DNA of 64,000 nucleotides from Homalodisca vitripennis. Taxonomy: Eukaryota; Arthropoda; Insecta; Hemiptera; Cicadellidae. The stretch covers positions 180,904,501 to 180,968,500 of the forward strand of contig NC_060210.1 in assembly GCF_021130785.1 (NCBI RefSeq). Direction: 5' to 3'. Below the pieces are notes generated by a model, which worked only from the letters and a program-made list of their open reading frames with translations, was not told the DNA's origin and did not search any database. The position numbers were made by a program, and so were the translations under genes. Of the stretch, positions 50,601 through 61,249 are shown piece after piece. Within the stretch, counting starts at the first letter, position 1; every line of letters begins with the position of its first letter.

Positions 50601-53600
50601 GTAATTTGATACAACAAAATAGTTTATGAAGCACAGAAAATAGTTATCAATTCAGATTTCAATCTGAAATATATTGAGTTTGAAAAACTTATACAATTAT
50701 TTCACACTGTAAAGATAAATATAATTATATTTGTAAATGAAAATTAACAACAAATTGATTTTTATAATGTCAATATGATGTGCTGTAGCTAAAGAGGGTG
50801 TGACACAGTGTAAGCTAGATAGCACAAACCTCCAGACCAGGCTGGGAGCAGACACTAGAGACAATAGCAAGTGCCACAGTGTGCTGCAGGAATGGTAGAA
50901 GTCGGCCCAGCTCTGACTTGAGGGGGATATGCAGTTGGAAGGCAAACATGGCACAACCCTCAGGACTCAACCACATGTTCCCGCCTCGACCTGTTTATAT
51001 CACAAACAATTTTTTTATTTTTCGAAAAATTGAACTCTGTTTATGGTGTCAAAATTTTGTTCCTTTTAACCCTCCAAGTGATAGCGGCTCAGACCGAGCC
51101 GTTAGGGACCCCGTCTCAATCGATAACGGCTCGGTCCGAGCCGTTCATGAAAAACGACGTAAAATAATAACTAGTATCGGAATTCAGCTATATTTTATAC
51201 TAAACGGTTTAGAAAGAGTTCCTTTACTTGATACTCTATGTCGTATATTTTCAAGCAGATACAAATAAACATTATATGGAACTTGTTGATGAAAAGTACA
51301 TTTTTTGGCAGTTTTCGATTTGTTTATGCTGGTGAAAAACATATTCAAAATCAATTTTCATGTAAATATAAACTACAAGTGTTATACATCTTTGTGGTCA
51401 AACTTAAATTGTGAATCTTTTGTATATAATGAATTTCAAATATGTTACTATGGAAATTGTGAAAAATAGCCTCAAAAATATAATTTTTATTGGAAAAATT
51501 TGTTTTTTTCAAGGTCATTAGTAAATAATACAATGAAAAAATTTGCTTGGTAAGTTTTTCTGTATCATTACCATTTAGTACATATTATAGTGAACATTTT
51601 AATATATAATATGTTATATTTCAGGTATATTTGATATGTTTTATGAATTAAAACAAAAAACACTGCGCATCATCATAAAAAGGCCTATCACTGTAGAGTA
51701 ATATGAGTATCACTTGGAGGGTTAATGCATACAAGTACTATTATATAAGGTTAAATTCCATAAATTGAATTACAATTACTTTAGTACAAAGAGAGTAGTT
51801 TAAAGGTACTAACCCACACCAGAGGTCTGCTGGCTGGGAATGACAGCCAGACCATGAGCAAGAGGAGGTCCAGTCAGCACTGCCATGGCTGTAGTCATCA
51901 CAGAGGAGAAGATCACCAGTCGTCCCAGTGTCTTAGATTCCAAGTTCTTCAAAACAATAGAAGACTCACAACCAAGTTTTAAAATTATAAATAAGATCTA
52001 TAAAGTAAGTTGTCTGGCTAGTTCTGGTTCTTATTCAATCAACAAATAATAGTAGCAAAAAGTAAATAATACCTTAGTTTTTGAGATTTGTATTTTATGT
52101 ACAGCTGGTTACAGCTTAGTAACATTTGTACTTCTTACAGTTCAATAATCAAGAACTGACAGCTGTAGAAGGTGCAGAAATAGGCTGCCATAGCAAGTGG
52201 AGTTATCGTGCACACTATCTCTTGAACAATTAAAGAATAATAATTGTACAGTACCTAAGTAAATAAATGCAGAGAAACGACTCTTTCACAACAAGTCAAA
52301 AACATATACGAGACAGAAGAACAATAAAAGTTTAGACAATTTTGACAAATGGGTTACTGTAAATTGTAAATAAGTTTTGTAAAACGATTACCAGAACAAA
52401 AAATTATTTCTGAATTCACTAACAGAAAATCTATTTCACAAGCAGTAAAAAAAAGTGTTTATTGATTTTTCATTCAGGATTTTGATGTAAACAGACTGCA
52501 TTAATCGAATCAAAAACTCAAAAAATACAGAATGAAAAAACAGTTCACTTGTCACTTAAATGAAAATCATACCGATTGTCATATACTGATTGGTATCTTA
52601 ATGATGAAAATAAATCACAAACGACAAAAATAAATTGGAAAGACTCTTGTATCCTTTGGTAAAAAAATTTTAAATGATTAAATGATTGAGCTTAAGAGTA
52701 CACAATGCACCTAAGTGTAGTGGGTACATCATTCAACTAAGAAGATAAAAAACAAGAGTTTTAAACAGGGAAAATCATAACTTCTAGTGGATACACTTTC
52801 AAAAAAATAAGATTATCTTAGAGGAGGATAGTCTATCTGAAGTTTGTACTAAATGGTATAAAAATCTCTGCAATTAAAAATACTCATTCTAAAAATACTG
52901 CTCCACAATTTTACTTAAATAAATTCATTAAAAGTGGAAACTTATGACCAACAACTTATTTATAGACATTTTTAATGAGGCTGAAGTCAATTTTCTCCTT
53001 TCTCATCAGAGAAACTTTACTTTAAAAAAAAAAAAAAAAAAAAAACAAAACAAAAGATCAATTTAAAAATTAAACTTCAACTTGATTCTCTTTCATAACT
53101 TACGTCAAAGTAGCTGACAGTAGAGAAAGAATCTGGGCAAGCATACATGAGCACAGGCAGCAAACTGGAGGAGGCTTCAGGGGGAGAGACACCCTTTCCA
53201 CAGAACTTGAGAGTTAAATCTGGCAACTTGAGTGTGTTTCCTCCTTCCAAGCGAGTCTTTATTTTGTTCATAAATTCTTGCTTTAGCTATAAAAAATCAT
53301 AAAAATAATAAAGAGTTACAGTTTTTGTTCATAGCATACAGTGTATGTTTAAATGTTTCTTCTTATTAATTTATAAGGTAGGAGTACACCACATGTTATG
53401 TAACAGGCTTTGCTGAGGTTGCATGCATGCATATTTGTTATTATAAAGAAGTACAAACAAATTATGTAATTAAATAAAAAACATTTGAAAATAAAAGAAG
53501 GTAAATTTTAAGACCCAAACTATGAGAGTATATTTAATGTTTATACAAGATTTTAAAATTTACATTTAACTACGACAAAAATAATAACAGTGACTTTTAG

Positions 53601-56600
53601 GTCCAGATTCATTATTCATTAGTTCATTTTAGTTTACTTCATGAAACATGGTTCATGAGCATCAAATTTTTTTAATTTCTTGTAATAATTTGGAAAACTG
53701 TGTCCAGTTTGTAATGCATGTTTTGCTATAACCACTTGTATCTTGTAAACTACCTAGTATGTTTCATTATAGTGTTTATAAACTACACTGTTTTAGGGTT
53801 TTAAATTATTGTCAGCCATGATTTTTTTTTATATTCCCCATTACCTAAGATATTAAATTATCCAATCAAATAAAAAATTATTTTATTTACATAGTCTTCA
53901 AGACCAGTAGTGGCGTCAGTAAGATACAATTATTGTAAATTAAATAATACAATAACAAATTTAATGTCTGTTTTTTCATTAAAACTGTCTCCAATTGTAA
54001 AACTCAAGAGAGTAAAATGGTCGTTCTTGAATTCATCCTCTTAGACGTCTTCTGAAATGAGCTTTGAAATCAGTTGTCTTCAGTTTATCTGGTAGTGAGT
54101 TCTACATTTTTGCTGTATAACTTGGTCTCTTTTCAATAAATGTTAGTTTGTGTACTGGAAGGCAGAATTTTCTTGTGTTGTACTGATGATATTGTACTCC
54201 TGTAAGGTCAGGGAGTCTTGTCAGTTCTCCTCATGTTTTCCCAGTATTAGTTGCTTGCTTTTGTTTTGATTAGCCACTAGGTTGTTACACTGATTGTACT
54301 GCATTGCTATGAACGCAATGATTGTTTAACGCTATGAAACTTTCTACCTCTAGTTATTCCGAGTTAGTTTGGATTAGCAATATACTGCTGTATCATCAGC
54401 ATACATGACCACCTTGCTGTAATCTTGCATAAAGAGGGAGATCGTTCGTAATAAGAATAAAGAGAACAGGGCCCAAGACTGACTCCTGTGGTACTCCTCT
54501 GGTGATTGGTCTTGAGTTAGAGTGTCGTAGCTATTTTTCCATTATTGGTTTGTAAATTTATTACTTATGAATTCATGATGATGTAGGGTTAAGAGGTGGT
54601 TTCGACTGAGATGATTAAACATTGTTTTCAGAACTAGTTTTCTCATGACTTTAGAAAATGTTGGAATTAAGGAGATTGGTCGATAATTATTTGCCTCTGT
54701 TGAAGGGCTTTTTTTAGTTTTGGATAGATTTTAGCTACTTTTAGTGCCCATGGGAAACTCCTGAGGCAAATCTATTGTTAATGTCTAAAGAGGTTATATT
54801 TGAGCAGCTCTCCTGCACAAATCTTAACTAGTTTACCAGATATATCATCATATCCTGTGAATGGTTATGGTTTCAGGGATTGTATGAGATCACTCATTTC
54901 TTGGCAGCTAGTAGCTTCTACAATGAGTGTAGGAATGTTTTGGAGCCGCAGGAGAATAATTCTTGTTCTTGTTTGTGTGTATTATTTTTTGTAGTTTGAT
55001 CTACAACAGTAGTAAAGAAGTGATTCGTATGGTTAGCAACTTCTCGTGAGTTTGTTAGTTCATGCAATTGAAAAATGAGTTTGTTTAGTAGTTAATTTTC
55101 TTTCGCTTTGTTCTTGATTACCTTGTTCATTCAGAATTTATTATGTCCCAGATTGTCTTGGGTTTGTTGCTTGATTCTATGATTTTTGCACCATTATTCT
55201 GTTATGTCATTTGTCTAAATGAAGGTCATACTCCTTTTTCAGGAGCAGAGTCCTCATTTTGTATTCTTCCCCACCAGTTGCAAGGTATAAGTTTTGGACA
55301 GACAAGAAGATTTGTCTCTCCTGTAGAAGTGAGGAGTTGTAGAAGACTATTTTTGTTCTTCCTCTTGTGTGACATGGTGAGTGCGAAAGCTTGATCGAGT
55401 GCTTGTTGAAGTGTGTTGTGGAAGACATTATATGCAGTTGTTCACATCACCAGAATTGAAGACTTCTGCCACTCTTCATTTTTGAGTATTTTTTTTCATT
55501 TTCTGAATGTTTCTGTAGCTCATATTTCTTTTCCTTACAACAATTTGTGGAGTGTCTGAGTTTTATTTTGTTAGTATAGCGCAAATCTTTTGAATATTCT
55601 GAAATTGAAAAGTATAAAGTTTGATAAAGTCTTAATGGCATGTGAGATATTTAGTTTGGGAAATACCTTCTATAAATAAACATATTATGTGGAATTAACT
55701 TTACTCAACAAATAATTTATGTCAAAGTCAATTAATACTTATGTAAATTAATAAATTCATATATCTTTTAGTACAGAAACTAATCTATGATGATGGTACC
55801 TCATGAGAGCCAAGGAAATAGGCAGCACTGTACTTTGTGTCTGTCTTGTCTCTACTGCAGTCAAGGCCAAGATGTGTGGATAACAAGTCTGAGAATATTT
55901 CTATTCTGGCTGGATTACTTTCTTTCAGAGCTTTTGCCTTATCTTCATCGCTCTCATATTGAGAAGGGTCAGCCTCCAAATGTACCTGAAAAACCAAAAT
56001 ACTTATATTAAAAAATTTGAAGGTCAAGAGATTTTATTTTTTAGTTCCATTTATTTTCAGTTCTGGATTTACTTATCATTTAATTTCAAAATATAACGAC
56101 ATATCAACTTTTTTGAAGTAACATATTTACATCTGAATGTTAACATCTTTGTACCAGTCTAAAATAGTTACAAAAAGTGTTTAATCATAATAAAAAATTG
56201 TTTATTAAAATTTATTAATCGTGTTTTTTTTTTTTTTTTTTTAACATAAAAAATTACATCTAAAAATTTGTTCATGGTAAAGCAGAATTCGCCAAGTTTT
56301 GGATTGTCTTATATATACCAATAAAAGAGACATGAGCATCCCTAGAAGTGATCTATAAATTTCTGTTTTAACCAACGGGAGTCATACACTGAGGTAATCA
56401 TATGAACAATCTGCTTGTAGACGTCTGATCCATGTATAGTGTTGGAGAAGAGGGGGTCAAAAATGGCCCTTTCAGACTGGAGCCTATGCGGTAAGTGGGA
56501 CGAATCCAATATAGGGATGAGTTTGGTGTGCTATAGTAGACAACCTAGGTTTTCCGCCAGTTATGGGTCACTAGCTCCTTTCATTCTCCATTCAAGATAG

Positions 56601-59600
56601 CGGATCAAGCCTAGTGTGAACCTAAGAGGTGTTGAGCGAGGCATAAAATTTTCACATTGGACACTGTGGAACGGAAAGACTTGCGTTTAAAAATTGGTAT
56701 GTGCCACTTCTTGTGACCTTGGGGTGTTGATGGTTAAAGTACTGAAAAAGCATAATTTGCAGGGATTCTAAATGGCTTAATATTGTCCCCAAGTAAAGGG
56801 CTTATTTGATACCTCTTAGGAGATTAAGGTGACTGGCCTTTACAAACAACCAGTACCTCTTCAGGGGTCTGTACAATTCAAGATGGTGGAACTGGATAAA
56901 AAAAATTACATAACAATCTCTGGATCTCTAGCTTTTAGACGTAGTACATGTTGGAGAAAATTTTCTGTTTGGACATTGTTGTAAATCCAGAGTTGGCAAC
57001 AAAAGTGCCATGGGCCATACATACTCTAATGTCATAAGGGGGTGTAGAGGACTATATAAAATTTGGAGCACAAACTACAGCCTAGGTGAAGTTAGCTGAG
57101 CTGGGTTGGTTGGCCTTATATATCATGGCTCTAACATATAAAATATGGTTGCAGTGAAGAAATTGGAGGTTAGAAAAATTATCCGGCGCTCAGGACCCAA
57201 GAAAGACTATTCTCATGATTAGCGGTTTTTACCACAGCTTGGAAACCCCACTGGAACCCCTTAGTAGACGAGATAATGTACAAATATGTGTTTTTGATTT
57301 TACGCCCAATCACAAGGTCAGAGGGTGCATGCGTATTTGGATGTCCAAACTAGAGGCCAGTTTATGACACTAGTCCGTATTTTTGGGCATAAAAATTGTA
57401 AAAAATTGTTAATTGGGGTTCCATTTAATAAATTTGCCCAATGGCCAATTATCAGGCATTTAAGAACACAAAAAGTTACTTTTTTATTTATGTATTTTTT
57501 TGTTTTTCAATTTGAATTTCTTACGAAGTTGACGGACGGACAAACATACGATTTTTAGGTTTTTAGTGACAATACCGGGGTTAAGGGGAAGTCCAAATTT
57601 GGGTGGTAAAATTGGAGTCCAGGATTTTTTGGGCTTAAAAATACTTAAATAATTTAAAAACAAGATTCCAGTCATAAAGTCGGTCTTTTATTAAATTATG
57701 TAGCACAGCAGACCAAAATAGTAATTAAGATTTTCAAGATTAATGTACTTTTGGGGGGTTTTCAATTGGAATGCCTTAAGCAGGTTGGATGATGGAGAAG
57801 AATGCCATTTTTAGGTTTTTTTTTTCAATACCGCGGTCAGGGGATACATGGTAATTAAGGTGCCCAAACTGGAGTTAAAGGTATAATATTATGTAAGTCG
57901 GTTTTTTCCTAAATGTCATTAAAAATATTAAAAAATGGGATTCCGTTCATAGAATTGGCCATTGTTTTTAATTATCTGGCACTAAGGCCCCAACAATTCG
58001 GTTTTCATCTTTAATACTTTTTGAGAGGTTTTTCAATTGGAATACCTTAAACAGGTCAGATGGTGGAGAAAAATATATCATATTTAGATTTTTTTTGGTT
58101 TCGATACTGCAGTCAAGGCATGCGTGGGAATTAGGGTATCCACACTGGAGTTAAAGGTATAATATAGGTCAGGTTTTTTGGGCCTAAAATTCGTCAAAAT
58201 ATTTGAAAAGGGGTTCCATTTTTTTAAAGTGGCCACTTTTAAGAATATCTGGCGGCACTGAAGACCAAACAATACAATTTTATTTATTTAAGAATTTTTG
58301 AACTTTTTTCTCACGGAATTCACAAAAGGAAGGGGTTTATGTGTGAAAATAATTTTTGAAATGATTAACATTACAGCAGGTGTAGATTGAAGTTAGGTGT
58401 CTCAACTGGCTATATGACATATCAGATGTTTAATAAACAGCAGGATCATAAACAATACAGGAGGTACAGTCTGTAAATCTTTTTCTATAAATCAGAAATC
58501 ATCTTGATACAGGAAATGGACAATCAAGTGTTAGGTCTGTAACGGTTAAACAATTGGTTTTTCAATGTAAAATTATAATGCAATTATAAGAGTAGTGTAA
58601 TTTGACTAAATTAGGGTAATCATAAATGCCAAATCAAATCAAAATCAAATCAAAACATCCTTTAATAACATGTTCATTGAGAACAGAAATGGTGTCAATT
58701 ATACATAGTCATAATTCAAATCACATAGAGAAACAAATTATACATTTGTAAATAAGACAGTGAAATGTTTTAACAGATAAAGCGTTCTTTGGAATCGTTT
58801 TAGTCATGTTGAAGGAACTCGTTGATGGAGTAAAATGGACGTTCGGCCAACCAGCTGTGAAGTCTTGATTTCAGCTTGCTTCCACTTCCTGTTCTTATGT
58901 CTCTTGGTAGACGGTTGAAGAATTTAGCACCTTTATATGTGGTTTTTTTCTCATATTGAGTGAGGCGATGTGCTGGGAGGTTGTAGAGGTTGGCATTACG
59001 TGTGCAGTAGGTGTGTAGATCCGATCCTCTCAAGAGATCTTCTCCATCCACGTACATCACAACTTCTTTGATGTAGAGTCCAACAACCGTTAAGATATTT
59101 AATGATTTAAATGCTTCCCTGCAGCTGTCAAGTCGTTGCAGTCCGGCTAAAGTTCTGACTGCCTTTTTTTGAATGACCAGGATTTTCTCCAACTAGCTTC
59201 CGAGGCAGTCAAGTCGAGATGCTCATTAGAACTAATAGAGCATACATAAAAACCAACAAGGTCATCACTCCAAATAGACCATACGAGACTTCCAACTAGT
59301 TTAATCACCAAAAGGGAACATGACCTAGGTTTAGACTATTATCAGACAGGTTAGTTTTACTCTACTGATAACGAGTCGTTGCAATAGTAATCCTGCTCAG
59401 TACGACAGGAATTGCAGGTTCAGAAATTTGGATCATGCACTCGGTCAAGTGGCTGATGGTGCAAAGCAACCATCTGTAGGATTATGCCTAAACGTCTCTA
59501 AGACCAAATTCTTCATCCATTAAGAGGACATCCACTTGGAGCCCCATGAGCGAAGGCTCAAAAGAATGTGACTTTATTAGGTGGTGTAGTCCTATTGGCG

Positions 59601-60645
59601 GCCATACATAAGCCATGTACCATAAATTGACAGATTGGTTGATTTTGATCATGTCCATACTGGTCCACGGCTTAACTCGTTTTCAATCCTCCTGAGTTCG
59701 ATGTTGGGACTCAAAATCGTCCGACTTTGGTTTCTAAAAATATATACATCCCTATAAATTTCCACAAAAGTTGAATTTATAAACACTTGTAAACTTGCTC
59801 GCAATTATCCCACAAATGTCAGTTAATGCTCAATGACTGGACACGTAAGAGGAACATTAAGCATTCTATACTCTCAAAGCACATTCATTACATTCAATTT
59901 ATTTTTAGTTGCATACCCACTGAATCACAATTTTTCGTTTTTAATGGGGATCAATTAGATTTTTCAAATTTTAGCATAAGATTTTTTTTTATAAATGTAA
60001 AACAAAGAAAATTCAAATATATCAATTGTGTAGGTCATATAGTTTTATCAACATATTCCTACACTAAAGTTCTCTCATATTCAAATTAACTCAAACAATC
60101 TTGTAGGATTAATCACAAACTACTTTTAAATTTAATAATAATTGTAAATCTATCAATTGGTAATTCAAATATCATTAAATATTTGAGTTAACTTAAGTGC
60201 AAATAATCCATAATAAGTACAATAGAAGCCATATAACGTTTTTAGATAGTTTAAAATCATTACTGAATGTTCAAAGGTCACAATAAAAGATCAATTTAAA
60301 AATTGTTTTATTTACCTACTTTACATAAACATGCACTACTTTACATAAAGGTCACAATAAAAGATCAATTTAAAAACTGTTTTATTTACATAATAAAATA
60401 TGTATGTCACTAATTTTAGTAAAATTAACTTTTCTCCAGGCAGCCCATATCTATATTTACAAATCTACTGAAAGATTCATCAATGAGGTACCTGAGAGAA
60501 AACTACTCTGCCACCGGATTGGTTTTCAGTGCCTAACAGAAGGCTTGGGGTTTGCCATGTCTCCTCTGCCCCGAGCACCTTCACTGAGAGCGTGTGCAGC
60601 TTGTTGTCATCATCCAGCACTTCCACTGACTTTGGAATGTTTATA
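41484..60645 (-). CDS. HLCS: Biotin--protein ligase (holocarboxylase synthetase), C-terminal 439 codons, 8 exons
   Basis: Eight - strand exons join in phase: 60645-60492, 55985-55800, 53286-53104, 51946-51814, 50990-50830, 43911-43800, 43377-43164 and 41661-41484. The enzyme makes biotinyl-5'-AMP and transfers biotin to a lysine of carboxylases such as pyruvate, propionyl-CoA and acetyl-CoA carboxylase. Landmarks in the 439-residue fragment: the eukaryote-type linker domain ([10 protein letters not shown]...[30 protein letters not shown]), the nucleotide/biotin loop [16 protein letters not shown] (about 215-231), [17 protein letters not shown] (about 279-295), [12 protein letters not shown] with the NDLIT-like INDMIT, and the C-terminal SH3-like domain [14 protein letters not shown]...PDGNSFDM. 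No key residue appears lost. The 5' exons are not in the part I could read and probably lie beyond 64000. Introns carry at least seven transposon insertions. Confidence 0.93.
41987..42810 (-). mobile_element. Unclassified ~820-bp element, copy 2 of an inverted pair
   Basis: Reverse-complement partner of 27610-28427, inserted in the last intron of the biotin ligase gene (41662-43163). Differences are few single bases and short gaps. The direct-repeated GGGTCCGCCGCACGGGAT...AAAGCAGATAACT(G/A)TG unit near 42080-42155 is clearest here. No convincing target duplication was found at either copy. Confidence 0.75.
43164..43377 (-). CDS. HLCS: Biotin ligase exon
   Basis: 214 bases between TTTTCAG| and CACGG|GTAAGT. 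It encodes [60 protein letters not shown] and [11 protein letters not shown]. The G.GFN..N..PT.C(I/L)ND.I....... and the YY..W.H.G ending are typical of animal enzymes. Confidence 0.95.
43800..43911 (-). CDS. HLCS: Biotin ligase exon with KWPND motif
   Basis: 112 bases between TTTCTAG| and TGTAG|GTAAGT. It encodes [20 protein letters not shown] and [17 protein letters not shown] plus one base. KWPND(I/L) is the most conserved signature of the biotin ligase family and includes the catalytic lysine region. Confidence 0.95.
43970..44960 (-). mobile_element. LINE relic with internal deletion
   Basis: On the - strand, 44960-44640 reads as the start of a reverse transcriptase domain ([20 protein letters not shown], then [20 protein letters not shown] and [12 protein letters not shown]). 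44250-44110 reads as the C-terminal tail ([40 protein letters not shown]). The middle of the domain, including the catalytic YADD, is missing. It lies in a biotin ligase intron. Confidence 0.7.
45034..46600 (-). mobile_element. Tigger/pogo transposon, 3' part with transposase remnants
   Basis: The left end CAGTAAAGCATCGATTAACC resembles Tigger termini (CAGT...CTCGATTATCCG). On the - strand, 46190-45930 reads [38 protein letters not shown], the DDE_1 core of Tigger/jerky-type transposases, then is broken by a poly-A tract and frameshifts. 45673-45488 reads [20 protein letters not shown] with an acidic tail, the usual C-terminus. The N-terminus reappears beyond a LINE insertion at about 48880-48720. 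Confidence 0.75.
46044..46069. repeat. Poly-T tract
   Basis: About 26 consecutive T inside the Tigger transposase remnant; read on the coding strand it gives a run of Lys and marks where the frame is lost. Confidence 0.9.
46612..48712 (+). mobile_element. Jockey-like non-LTR retrotransposon, 5'-truncated, inserted in Tigger
   Basis: Reverse transcriptase blocks on + occur in order: [20 protein letters not shown] followed by [28 protein letters not shown] near 47210, [10 protein letters not shown] near 47320, a PQGSVLG block near 47395, and [11 protein letters not shown] with the catalytic YADD at 47479-47490. The C-terminal tail ([11 protein letters not shown]) is near 48210. Frameshifts at about 46985, 47030, 47240, 47400 and 47870 inactivate it. 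The 3' end reads GCCTCTGTAAATAAAGGACA followed by TTTCA repeats to 48712. Confidence 0.88.
48713..48890 (-). mobile_element. Tigger transposon, 5' part (transposase N-terminus)
   Basis: The - strand reads [17 protein letters not shown] followed by a degraded STVTDIKKN-like stretch with stops. This is the helix-turn-helix N-terminus of Tigger/pogo transposases. It is in the same orientation as the remnant at 45034-46600, so the LINE at 46612-48712 split one original element. The right terminus could not be pinned down. Confidence 0.7.
49251..50237 (-). mobile_element. hAT element, internally deleted
   Basis: The left end is CAGTGGTTCCCAACC and the right end GGGAAACGCTG, flanked by a perfect 8-bp duplication ATTTAAAC (49243-49250 and 50238-50245). 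Next to both ends are GGCGACCCAC and GTCGCGACCCACC blocks. These features and the encoded C-terminal transposase piece identify a hAT element. A GC-rich stretch at about 50070-50180 contains GTGGCG...CGCCAC in inverted orientation and may be a smaller element nested inside. Confidence 0.92.
49502..49705 (-). pseudogene. hAT transposase C-terminal dimerisation region
   Basis: The frame reads [40 protein letters not shown] and [20 protein letters not shown]. This matches the C-terminus of ZBED5-like hAT transposases ([11 protein letters not shown]...K.K.RNRL.VE.DLR...S...P....L......Q.SH). The remainder of the transposase is absent from the 987-bp element. Confidence 0.85.
50830..50990 (-). CDS. 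HLCS: Biotin ligase exon with GRGGN loop
   Basis: 161 bases between ATAAACAG| and TGGAG|GTTTGT. It encodes [40 protein letters not shown] and [13 protein letters not shown]. The RGGN.WLSP.G motif is the loop that closes over biotin and ATP in biotin ligases. Confidence 0.92.
51070..51721. mobile_element. piggyBac-like MITE
   Basis: Terminal inverted repeats CCCTCCAAGTGATA are flanked on both sides by TTAA (51066-51069 and 51722-51725), the piggyBac target. At 652 bp it encodes no transposase. Next to the left end is the perfect palindrome AACGGCTCGG-T-CCGAGCCGTT and a related CGGCTCAGACCGAGCCG 45 bp earlier. It sits between two biotin ligase exons, only 79 bp from 50990 and 92 bp from 51814. 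Confidence 0.85.
51814..51946 (-). CDS. HLCS: Biotin ligase exon (start of catalytic domain)
   Basis: 133 bases between GTTTTGAAG| and GTGTGG|GTTAGT. It encodes [40 protein letters not shown] and TSGV plus one base. This corresponds to the L.TK.LGR.V.....V..TM....G........G...IA..Q..G.GRGGN core. The last base pairs with the next exon to give the Gly of GRGGN. Confidence 0.88.
53022..53045. repeat. Poly-A tract
   Basis: About 22 consecutive A in a biotin ligase intron, 60 bp past the exon at 53104-53286 in transcript direction. Confidence 0.9.
53104..53286 (-). CDS. HLCS: Biotin ligase exon
   Basis: 61 codons, phase 0, between TTTATAG| and TTGAC|GTAAGT. It encodes [40 protein letters not shown] and [18 protein letters not shown]. 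An alternative acceptor six bases further in would drop two residues (LK) without changing the frame. Confidence 0.85.
53940..55650 (-). mobile_element. LINE relic in biotin ligase intron
   Basis: On the - strand, 54500-54380 carries a degraded PQ(E/G)[12 protein letters not shown] block followed by a [15 protein letters not shown] sequence, the catalytic YADD of reverse transcriptase. 54840-54600 carries the earlier finger/palm region. 54160-54010 resembles the C-terminal tail with an F(Y)..LP..I pattern. All parts are broken by stops. The extent is approximate. Confidence 0.6.
55800..55985 (-). CDS. HLCS: Biotin ligase exon
   Basis: 62 codons, phase 0 at both ends, between TTTTTCAG| and ATGAG|GTACCA. 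It encodes [40 protein letters not shown] and [20 protein letters not shown], continuing the FSQ|VHLE motif across the junction. Confidence 0.9.
56224..56242. repeat. Poly-T tract
   Basis: About 18-19 T in a biotin ligase intron. Confidence 0.85.
57230..58330. repeat. Degenerate ~260-bp tandem repeat, about four copies
   Basis: A recurring order of blocks is seen: a (T)AGGTTTTT...CAATACCG(C)GGT block at about 57550, 57812 and 58085; then (T/C)CCAAACTGGAGTTAAAGGTA or a variant; GGGCATAAAA/GGGCTTAAAA/GGGCCTAAAA; G(G/A)TTCCATT(T/C); GGCCA(A/T)T(T); and TTTTCAATTGGAAT(G/A)CCTTAA. Spacing is about 262-271 bp. Copies are strongly diverged, so the array is old. No ORF continues through it. Confidence 0.7.
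58626..59195 (-). mobile_element. LINE 3' fragment with reverse transcriptase C-terminus
   Basis: A 130-codon - strand frame (59192-58800) reads [20 protein letters not shown], then [40 protein letters not shown] and [20 protein letters not shown]. It is the C-terminal domain of a Jockey/CR1-like ORF2 (QKKA.R...G....SC...FK.L.ILT....Y.......FN.LP..I). The 3' tail on the - strand is CATCCTTT-like sequence reversed, followed by TTTGATTTGATTTTGATTTG repeats near 58630-58650. This frame is open and looks younger than the other LINE relics. Confidence 0.85.
59200..60490. other. Biotin ligase intron, no other gene
   Basis: Mostly AT-rich. A GGAGCCCCATGAGCGAAGG string near 59538 is shared with the dispersed repeat at 10780-10820. 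A 74-bp tandem duplication is listed separately. Confidence 0.5.
60273..60396 (+). repeat. 74-bp tandem duplication
   Basis: AAAGGTCACAATAAAAGATC followed by AATTTAAAAA(T/C)TGTTTTATTTAC occurs at 60273 and again at 60347, with the intervening ACTTTACATAAA string also doubled. It is about 100 bp past the 3' border of the exon 60492-60645 in transcript direction. Confidence 0.8.
60492..60645 (-). CDS. HLCS: Biotin ligase exon (most 5' one found)
   Basis: 154 bases between GATTGCAG| and CTCAG|GTACCT. After one base completing a split codon it encodes [40 protein letters not shown] and [11 protein letters not shown]. The LG.EETW.TPS....GG...FSQ pattern is typical of animal holocarboxylase synthetase upstream of the catalytic core. 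The preceding exon must end with two bases of a codon. Confidence 0.88.
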
Positions 60646-61249
60646 CTGCAATCATATTTAAATCATCTCAAAAAAATAAGAAATGCTAAAGTAAAAATTA
60701 CCTTATCCAGACAAATCTTTAGAAGACATTCCAATCACTTTAAACAAAATTTATCATAAAATACTGAAATCATCACAAACACAAGTTTGAAGAATATGAT
60801 GGAGCCTAGATTCAGAAAATTTCAAACTACGAGTAATTAGAGTAACCTATTATATGCAATTCCATTTTGAGTATTAACTACTTAAATACCCAGGAGTCAA
60901 TGTTACGCACAGAAATCAATTAAACCACATGACCTGACATGGTTATAGAGCAGGTACCTTACTCCTACTAGGTTAAGCTAAAGTTATTTGAGTGTGGATA
61001 CCATGTTATATACACACTAATAGACACGTGTTCAATATAACCAGTTGAGTTAAGTAAAAAAACAGTCCTTAAACTGGTTGTAAATTTAGAGAACCAATTT
61101 TATTAACAACTACATTTAATGTTAAATCTAACAAAATTGCAAAAATTGAAATTAAGAAAGCTCAGATAACTTTTAAAAAGTTGTCTAATCATCTGACTTG
61201 AGAAGTAAAAGTAAATATAGTATTCTTATTTTAATGTATAAATCAACTA

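Noticed and set aside
50697..50954. 85-codon - strand ORF and the overlapping 129-codon + ORF at 50879-51268
   Set aside because: They overlap the biotin ligase exon 50830-50990 in other frames and the piggyBac-like MITE; neither shows a domain.
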